A DNA stretch of 60,509 nucleotides from Flavobacteriales bacterium (GTDB lineage Bacteria; Bacteroidota; Bacteroidia; Flavobacteriales_F; PHOS-HE28): NCBI GenBank assembly GCA_016713865.1, contig JADJOG010000053.1, positions 1 to 60,509 of the forward strand. The letters are read 5' to 3'. This document shows, piece after piece, positions 56,184 to 60,509 of this stretch. The notes beneath the pieces were generated by a model. It was not told where the DNA came from, made no database searches, and worked only from the letters and a program-made list of their open reading frames with translations. Both the position numbers and the translations under genes were made by a program. Position 1 is the first letter of the stretch; every line of letters starts with the position of its first letter.

Positions 56184-56384
56184 GCGGGAGCAATGCGGAG
56201 CAATGACTGCGCCGGCTCCGCGATATCAGGAGGCCCTTGCCAGGGCCCAGGTCGCTGGGTGCCCAAGACTGGATTGACTGTTGCCCGTCGAACAGTTTTG
56301 GCCGTGAACTGGATCACCCGGGCTCGCTTCTCTCGGGCTGCTCGGCTCAACCTCCGCCAGGACATGGCTTCGCATCATCTCAGT
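56184..56384. other. Intergenic DNA without a recognised gene
   Basis: About 200 bases between the CoA-transferase start and the first REP-like copy. I see no conserved ORF. Together with the repeats and tRNAs downstream it forms a gap of about 700 bases without protein genes. Confidence 0.5.
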
Positions 56385-56441
56385 GCTGGGACTTCCGCAT
56401 CTCGCTCATGGCCACCGCGCATGCGGGACAGGCTTCTCGTC
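56385..56441. repeat. REP-like palindromic repeat, copy 1
   Basis: GCTGGGACTTCCGCAT, a spacer, then CATGCGGGACAGGCTTCTCG. The CCGCAT/ATGCGG arms can pair. It matches copy 2 at 56640-56691 along its length with gaps in the loop. Confidence 0.55.
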
Positions 56442-56451
56442 CAGTGCTTTT

Positions 56452-56489
56452 CTCCGAAAAGCCGAAGGCCCCGCTTGCGCAGGGCCTTC
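56452..56489 (-). terminator. Terminator after tRNA-Leu
   Basis: The minus strand reads GAAGGCCCT-GCGCAAGC-GGGGCCTTC followed by GGCTTTTC. It lies 14 bases after the tRNA-Leu 3' end. Confidence 0.75.
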
Positions 56490-56502
56490 AGGTCACCTTC
56501 GG

Positions 56503-56586
56503 TGCCCAGGACTGGACTCGAACCAGCACACCCTTTCGGGCGCTACCACCTCAAAGTAGTGCGTCTACCAATTTCGCCACCTGGGC
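56503..56586 (-). tRNA. tRNA-Leu (GAG)
   Basis: Minus-strand class II tRNA: acceptor GCCCAGG/CCTGGGC with discriminator A, D arm GGCGAAATTGGTAGACGC, anticodon arm CTACT-TTGAGGT-GGTAG with anticodon GAG, a long variable arm GCGCCCGAAAGGGTGT, T arm CTGGTTCGAGTCCAG. CCA is not encoded. 84 bases, frame-free and well folded. Confidence 0.93.
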
Positions 56587-56639
56587 AGTCTTTCAAAGAA
56601 ACCAATCTCACTGTGAGATGCGATTGGCTTTGTGACTCG

Positions 56640-56691
56640 GCTGGGGCTTCCCGCATTCCGCTCTCGCGGCTGCGGGACAGGCTTCTCGCCC
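56640..56691. repeat. REP-like palindromic repeat, copy 2
   Basis: GCTGGGGCTTCCCGCATT, a spacer, then GCTGCGGGACAGGCTTCTCG. It overlaps a 17-base copy of the tRNA-Lys 3' end (GTGACTCGGCTGGGGCT at 56632-56648, also at 56758-56774). Confidence 0.55.
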
Positions 56692-56758
56692 CATCCTCGC
56701 CAATTTCAACTTCCAACAGCAGGTCAAGGGAACGATCCAACTCCACCTACGAATTCCG

Positions 56759-56831
56759 TGACTCGGCTGGGGCTCGAACCCAGGACCCCAACATTAAAAG
56801 TGTTGTGCTCTACCAACTGAGCTACCGAGTC
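56759..56831 (-). tRNA. tRNA-Lys (TTT)
   Basis: Minus-strand tRNA: acceptor GACTCGG/CCGAGTC with discriminator A, D arm GCTCAGTTGGTAGAGC, anticodon arm CAACA-CTTTTAA-TGTTG with anticodon TTT, T arm CTGGGTTCGAGCCCCAG. 73 bases. A consensus promoter TACATTTG lies 41 bases upstream; tRNA-Leu is downstream on the same strand and may share the transcript. Confidence 0.95.
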
Positions 56832-56872
56832 CTCCGACGCGCTTTCCCGAAGGTCCCCGCGTCAAGGGGCGG

Positions 56873-56880
56873 CAAATGTA
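56873..56880 (-). promoter_or_regulatory. -7 element for the tRNA-Lys/tRNA-Leu unit
   Basis: The minus strand reads TACATTTGCCGCC, identical over 13 bases to the element before the M1 aminopeptidase gene (9311-9323). Confidence 0.75.
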
Positions 56881-56907
56881 GAGATCCGTTGCATGCTGCC
56901 AAACGGA

Positions 56908-58104
56908 TCATTTTTCCTTCTTTTCAATGATGGGGTGCCGTTCGAAGGGAAGGCTCCGGTCGAAGAGCAGCCGATAGGTGGCTAAAGTGCGGTAATTCAC
57001 GGCATCCAGGTTCTGGCACACCTTGATCATGCGCGGGTTGAAGTCGCCGATCCACGTGAGGATCGTATCGCGGTAGAGCTTCTTTTCCACAACGGTCTTC
57101 TCGGCGAAGACGATGAGGGCTCCTTCGAGCCCTTTGCCTTGCCAGGCCTTCGCCACGCCGAATACGATGCCGGTCATGGTCTTCACCGTTCCGCGCCATT
57201 TGTGCCAGAGGAATTTCAGCTTGCCGATCCAGTTCAGGTCGCCGTTCACATGGCGGAATATCTCGTTCAGCTCGGGCAGGCTGATGTACATGGCTATTGG
57301 ACGTTCCTTGTGCCGGATGAAGATCAGCAGGCGCGGGTCCATCACCGGCTTCATGGCCTTCACGATCTTCAGGGCTGCCGAGAGCTCCATCGCTTTGTGG
57401 TTTTCGTGATCGACCCAGGCGTCGTTGTACACGGTGCAGAAATCCTCGGCGATCTGCTCTACGCTGCGGCCTGTACAATCATGTATCCGGATGTCCGGAT
57501 CAACTTTCAGCTGGTTGTACTTCCGGTGGAAGATGGGCTGCGCCTTCACGGTGACCGAACGCTTGAAGAAGAGCTGATTGAACCACACGCGAAAGCCATA
57601 GCCCTCCAGCAGGTCCTTGTAGTACGCCGGATTGTAGTTGGTCAGGTAGATAGGCGCATCGGTGAAGTTCTCGATGAGCAGGCCCCAGAACTGGTTACGG
57701 TCGCCCAGATTGATGGGGCCATCCATGGCATGCATGCCACGCGCTGCTAACCAATCCTCAGCGGCTCTCAGCAACGTGATGGCTGCTTCTTGGTTGTTGA
57801 TGCACTCGAAGAACCCCATGCCGCCAGTGGGCTGCTTCTCGGTCCATGCCGTGCGCGGATTGATGAAGGCCGCGATGCGACCGATTGCTTTGTTCGAATC
57901 GTCGTACAGCACCCAACGGATCGCTTCCGCGACCTTGCCTGTCTCTTTGTCTGGCCTGAAGAGCTTGTTCCGCTCTGGGTCGAATACCTTCTCGATGTCT
58001 TGCTTCAGATGCGGGATCCAATTGGAGTCGTTCGCATAAATGCTCCATGGCAGGCGCATCCAATCGTGCATCGACTTCGGATTCTTGGCTTCGATCAGCT
58101 TCAT
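56908..58104 (-). CDS. GNAT-like acyltransferase-fold protein of unknown function
   Basis: Protein of about 398 residues found widely in Bacteroidota without a firm function. The start at 58104 gives MKLIEAKNPKSMHDWMRLPW, with WIPHLKQDIEKVFDPERN next. The segment GRIAAFINPRTAWTEKQPTG, then GGMGFFECINNQEAAITLLR, and the later GVAKAWQGKGLEGALIVFAE have the shape of two GNAT-type acyl-CoA binding units (Q-x-G-x-G/A). LEGYGFRVWFNQLFFKR and NRNQFWGLL-like DRNQFWGLLIENFTDAP are family-typical. No signal peptide. The frame is intact. It is divergent from aroK. Confidence 0.75.
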   Translation of the reverse strand: MKLIEAKNPKSMHDWMRLPWSIYANDSNWIPHLKQDIEKVFDPERNKLFRPDKETGKVAEAIRWVLYDDSNKAIGRIAAFINPRTAWTEKQPTGGMGFFECINNQEAAITLLRAAEDWLAARGMHAMDGPINLGDRNQFWGLLIENFTDAPIYLTNYNPAYYKDLLEGYGFRVWFNQLFFKRSVTVKAQPIFHRKYNQLKVDPDIRIHDCTGRSVEQIAEDFCTVYNDAWVDHENHKAMELSAALKIVKAMKPVMDPRLLIFIRHKERPIAMYISLPELNEIFRHVNGDLNWIGKLKFLWHKWRGTVKTMTGIVFGVAKAWQGKGLEGALIVFAEKTVVEKKLYRDTILTWIGDFNPRMIKVCQNLDAVNYRTLATYRLLFDRSLPFERHPIIEKKEK

Positions 58105-58201
58105 GCGTGTGGCGCCACGGCAATAGTGATGGCGTGGTCGCGAAGTTCTTTCTTTGGTCGATGCCAATGCAGATTCGCGGAGAAAGGCACGATGCCCGAT
58201 C

Positions 58202-58705
58202 ATGAATCACGTGATGCTCATCGGTTTCATGTGCAGCGGCAAGAGCACCGTTGGCCGTGCGCTCGCGCCATTGCTTGGCCTTTCTTTCATCGATCTCGAT
58301 CGTGTGATCGAGGCCCGCGTAGGCCCCTTGCTGCCCTTCGTTCAGCGTGAAGGAGAGGAGGCCTTCCGCATGGTGGAAGCGGATGTGCTTCGCGAAGTGC
58401 TGGCCGCATCGCCGGCGGTGATCGCCATGGGCGGTGGTACGCCTACTGTTGCAAGCAATCTGGATCTGATGATGACGGCCGGAACAGTGGTCTGGCTCGA
58501 TGTTCCGATGCATGCGCTGATGCCGCGCATTGAACGTGCTGGCGGCGACAGGCCCTTGCTATTCGGATTGAAGGGTGATGCCTTGCGGGAAAGGGTTCAA
58601 AGCCTGCTCAATGAACGCATCGGCATATACGCCAAGGCCCATGTGCGCATTCTCTCCGACGCGAACCCAATGAAGTTGCCGCGCTCGGATCGCGGCCGCG
58701 GTTGA
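58202..58705 (+). CDS. aroK: Shikimate kinase
   Basis: Cytoplasmic kinase of 167 residues that phosphorylates shikimate in aromatic amino acid biosynthesis. Start MNHVMLIGFMCSGKSTVGRA with the Walker A GFMCSGKST; shikimate-binding Asp in SFIDLDRVIEARVG; EGEEAFRMVEADVL (the FRxxE motif) and VIAMGGGTP. The lid region has RPLLF, as R-P-L in the family. The frame is intact; length is normal. No other shikimate gene is near. Confidence 0.95.
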   Translation: MNHVMLIGFMCSGKSTVGRALAPLLGLSFIDLDRVIEARVGPLLPFVQREGEEAFRMVEADVLREVLAASPAVIAMGGGTPTVASNLDLMMTAGTVVWLDVPMHALMPRIERAGGDRPLLFGLKGDALRERVQSLLNERIGIYAKAHVRILSDANPMKLPRSDRGRG

Positions 58706-58709
58706 GGGG

Positions 58710-59210
58710 TCAGCTCAGGTAAACGGAATCCTTCTTGCCGAACTCGACGCTGATATGCTCCTGTAGAGTGGTGCTCAAGGTGAGCCCAACGATGTCGGCG
58801 CGGATGGGGAAGAGGCGATGGCGGCGATCCACGAGCACCACGGTCGTGAGGCGCTTGGGCGCTGCTTGCACCAGGTAGCCTGCGGCATGCATCAGCGTGC
58901 GGCCGCTCATGAGCACATCATCGACCAGCACCACCACCCGGTTCCGCAATTCCTTCGGCTCGATGCTGAGCTGCACCGGTCGCTCCAGCGGCTTGTCCTT
59001 GTCCCAAGGTCAGTTCAGCACTGCTTACTTGAAGCGGTGAGATGGATTCGAGCAACGCCGCCAAGCGTTTGCCGAGCGTGGCGCCGCGCGGGGCAACGCC
59101 CACCAGCACGATCTCTTCCTCTGGTGATGCTCCTCGTGCAGCTGATGCGCGATCCGCCGGAGCTTGCGCTGCACTTGCTCGTGCTCAAGGATCGCGGTGC
59201 GTTCGCTCAT
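58710..59210 (-). CDS. Phosphoribosyltransferase (PyrR-like), frameshifted
   Basis: Protein of about 167 residues in three frames. MSERTAILEHEQVQRKLRRI and AHQLHEEHH come first, then (shift near 59120) LVGVAPRGATLGKRLAALLE, then (shift near 58990) LSIEPKELRNRVVVLVDDVL. The PRPP-binding loop VVVLVDDVLMSGRTLMHA is clear; the C-terminal part is VVLVDRRHRLFPIRADIVGL to FGKKDSVYLS. The order and length fit PyrR-type type I phosphoribosyltransferases (uracil phosphoribosyltransferase/regulator); regulatory function cannot be judged. It is convergent with aroK, 4 bases apart. Confidence 0.82.
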
Positions 59211-59339
59211 GATCTTGCTCGCCTGTTTGTCGTCTGCGACGAGGGGGCGCCAAGGTACCGGAGGCCGCGCCGCGTGCCCGAGACCGCCTTGGCAATGGCC
59301 AGCGGGCGAATCGGCATCCGCCAGCTTGTGTGGTCGAAG

Positions 59340-59682
59340 CGCTGCGTTTGCTCAGGTGACCCGGCTCCCACGTATTTGATGATGCGATCGAACAGCTGCA
59401 CCAGCTCTGGGGTGAGCGCGCGGAAGCGGATGCACGATTTGCCGCAATCGAACCGCATGAGATCGATGCCGGAATGGCAGCAACAGGTCGAAAGGCGATG
59501 ACGTGCAGCACCATGTTCTCCTTCTGGCCAGCAACGCGAACGCGGCCTTGCCATCGACGGGAGTAGGTGGGCATGGCGATAGGAGAAATCCTCTTCGGCC
59601 TCGGGCCACACATGGCGTGTGACTCGCGGCGCGCCAACTGCTCACGGCGGTCAACCGGGAGCGACTCGAAGTAGGCTTGCAC
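59340..59682 (-). CDS. DUF1801-like protein, heavily frameshifted
   Basis: Fragments in three frames assemble to a small protein: MQAYFESLPVDRREQLAR, then PEAEEDFSYR, then MPTYSRRWQGRVRVAGQKEN, then DLMRFDCGKSCIRFRALTPE and LVQLFDRIIKYV. The order and the PEAEExxSYxMPT signature followed by GKxxxRF resemble DUF1801 / YdhG-type proteins (YdhG being a proposed iron chaperone). The exact ends are uncertain. Between it and the phosphoribosyltransferase start (59211-59339) I see no separate gene. Confidence 0.55.
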
Positions 59683-59757
59683 TTCGGCGGGCGCGCTTCT
59701 TCATGGGAATGCTCGGAGCGGCTGAAGGTCGTGATTTGAACCGAAAGCCGGATGCGC

Positions 59758-60509
59758 CTATTCGAGGCGATCGACCGAATCGGCCCGCAGCTCGGTGCCA
59801 TCCTCCATGCGCAGATGGTCGGCACCGTCGCTTGTGAAGACATCGACAATGCGTGCGGTGGTGTATGCCCCATTCTTCAGATGAAGCGTGACAGGCTTCT
59901 TCAGCGTAGCCGCCTCTTCGAAGCGATCGAGCAGCGCGCAATCAACAGAAGCTGAACGCCGTGCCACCAGCCATAACTCGCGACCCGCGCGTGGCGCAAT
60001 GGAGTTACGACAAGGCTCCATGCGCACGTTGGGGAACCAGCGCTGGAACAAAGGCATGTAGTCCTCGCGGAATCCGCCGAAGGGTGGCTTATCGGCGTTC
60101 AGTTCAGCGTTGAAGAGTACGCCGACGAGCTTGCCGCCAGGCTTCAGCAGCTTGTGCATGTGCTCCACATAGCGTTCGCGCAGCGCAGGGTCGAGCGCGC
60201 AGAAGAAGGTCTGCTCCAGGATCAAGTCGTAGCGCTCGCGATGCGCGAAGAAGTCGCCCACGATGAAGTGCTCGCGCGGGAACGATGGGCATCGCGCGAG
60301 TAGATCATGCAAGGGCGCATCGGTGAGGTCGATCACGAACACGTTCGCGAAGCCGAGGAGGTGCGCATGTTCAGCTTCCCACGCACGGCCGCCGCCAGGG
60401 ATCAGGATGCGGAGGCTCTTGTCGGTGAGCTGGTCGAGGTACTCCTTCAGTGGAGTCGATGGCGCGCCGATGTCCCAGCCGGTCTCGCCGGTGGCGTAAC
60501 GCTCGTTCC
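59758..60509 (-). CDS. TPMT-type methyltransferase with C-terminal Rof-like domain, partial at window end
   Basis: The open frame runs off the window, so the N-terminus is missing. The visible 250 residues begin NERYATGETGWDIGAPSTPL, with the TPMT-type W-D-x-G-x-P motif, then RILIPGGGRAWEAEHAHLLG (motif I), DLTDAP, FIVGDFFAHRERYDLILEQT, FFCALDPALRERYVEHMHKL and KPGGKLVGVLF. After the usual family end (GRELWLVARR) about 65 residues follow: ALLDRFEEAATLKKPVTLHL, then KNGAYTTARIVDVFTSDGAD and EDGTELRADSVDRLE. The small beta-barrel pattern resembles Rof/YaeO-like Rho-binding antiterminators. It may methylate a small thiol or similar compound; the extra domain is unusual. Confidence 0.8.
   Translation of the reverse strand, partial: NERYATGETGWDIGAPSTPLKEYLDQLTDKSLRILIPGGGRAWEAEHAHLLGFANVFVIDLTDAPLHDLLARCPSFPREHFIVGDFFAHRERYDLILEQTFFCALDPALRERYVEHMHKLLKPGGKLVGVLFNAELNADKPPFGGFREDYMPLFQRWFPNVRMEPCRNSIAPRAGRELWLVARRSASVDCALLDRFEEAATLKKPVTLHLKNGAYTTARIVDVFTSDGADHLRMEDGTELRADSVDRLE

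Overview
The window is GC-rich chromosomal DNA from a member of Bacteroidota, most likely a Flavobacteriales-type lineage. The evidence is a TonB receptor paired with a DUF4249-type lipoprotein, a type IX secretion C-terminal tail on a PDZ protein (17703-19182), an exosortase of the XrtF type with its usual partner, a single Rel enzyme, a fused alpha/beta 2-oxoacid dehydrogenase E1, and a recurring -7 promoter element TAnnTT(T/C)G followed by GC(C/G)GCC just upstream of start codons and tRNAs. Many otherwise well-conserved genes are split by single-base frameshifts, and these are extremely dense at both ends of the window (about 1-2900 and 58900-59900). I read most of them as consensus errors of an indel-prone assembly rather than as gene decay.

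Layout. 1-5100 (minus): unassignable low-quality DNA, then broken thioredoxin reductase, a DUF4249 lipoprotein and a TonB-dependent receptor. 5249-8841 (plus): NarL/LuxR response regulator, two small ORFs and a TPR-containing histidine kinase. 8842-9334: a tRNA-Pro with tandem tRNA-like fragments and a terminator. 9335-17644: M1 aminopeptidase, alpha/beta hydrolase, E1 dehydrogenase, TPR adenylate cyclase, AIM24 protein and a four-helix membrane protein. 17703-23379 (minus): PDZ/T9SS protein, S4 protein, tRNA-Arg, Rel and fumarylacetoacetase. 23378-24694 (plus): a two-gene membrane cassette that includes an HTTM-like protein. 24792-27390 (minus): an AlgJ/X-like protein and an MBOAT acyltransferase. 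27433-31260: a mosaic of gene remnants around an outer-membrane protein, a methyltransferase and glyA.

31293-45623 is a surface-polysaccharide region. A three-gene operon (a tiny PIDGG-tailed exosortase substrate, XrtF and the XrtF-associated membrane protein) is transcribed away from a polysaccharide export module: a BY-type tyrosine kinase/chain-length protein and a Wzm/Wzt ABC exporter. Downstream are a sugar aminotransferase, two hexapeptide acyltransferases, four GT-A glycosyltransferases, a methyltransferase and a rhamnosyltransferase-like protein. This suggests an amino-sugar-containing glycan that is exported by an ABC route and may be attached to, or made alongside, an exosortase-processed peptide. 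45620-47955 (minus) is an operon of three tandem, ATGA-overlapping paralogs: secreted, cysteine-rich proteins with a possible lectin/FGE-like fold.

48158-60509 holds a HerA-like ATPase, an FAD oxidoreductase, a very large protein with about 12 copies of a 67-residue TPR-like repeat, a CoA-transferase, tRNA-Leu and tRNA-Lys with REP-like repeats, a GNAT-like protein, shikimate kinase, a phosphoribosyltransferase, a DUF1801-like protein and, cut by the window edge, a methyltransferase that appears fused to a Rof-like domain.

The candidates most worth attention are the XrtF/PIDGG minimal substrate beside the export locus, the triple cysteine-rich paralogs, the duplicated gene remnants around 27.4-30.0 kb, and the histidine kinase whose ATP-binding N-box is scrambled although its reading frame stays open.
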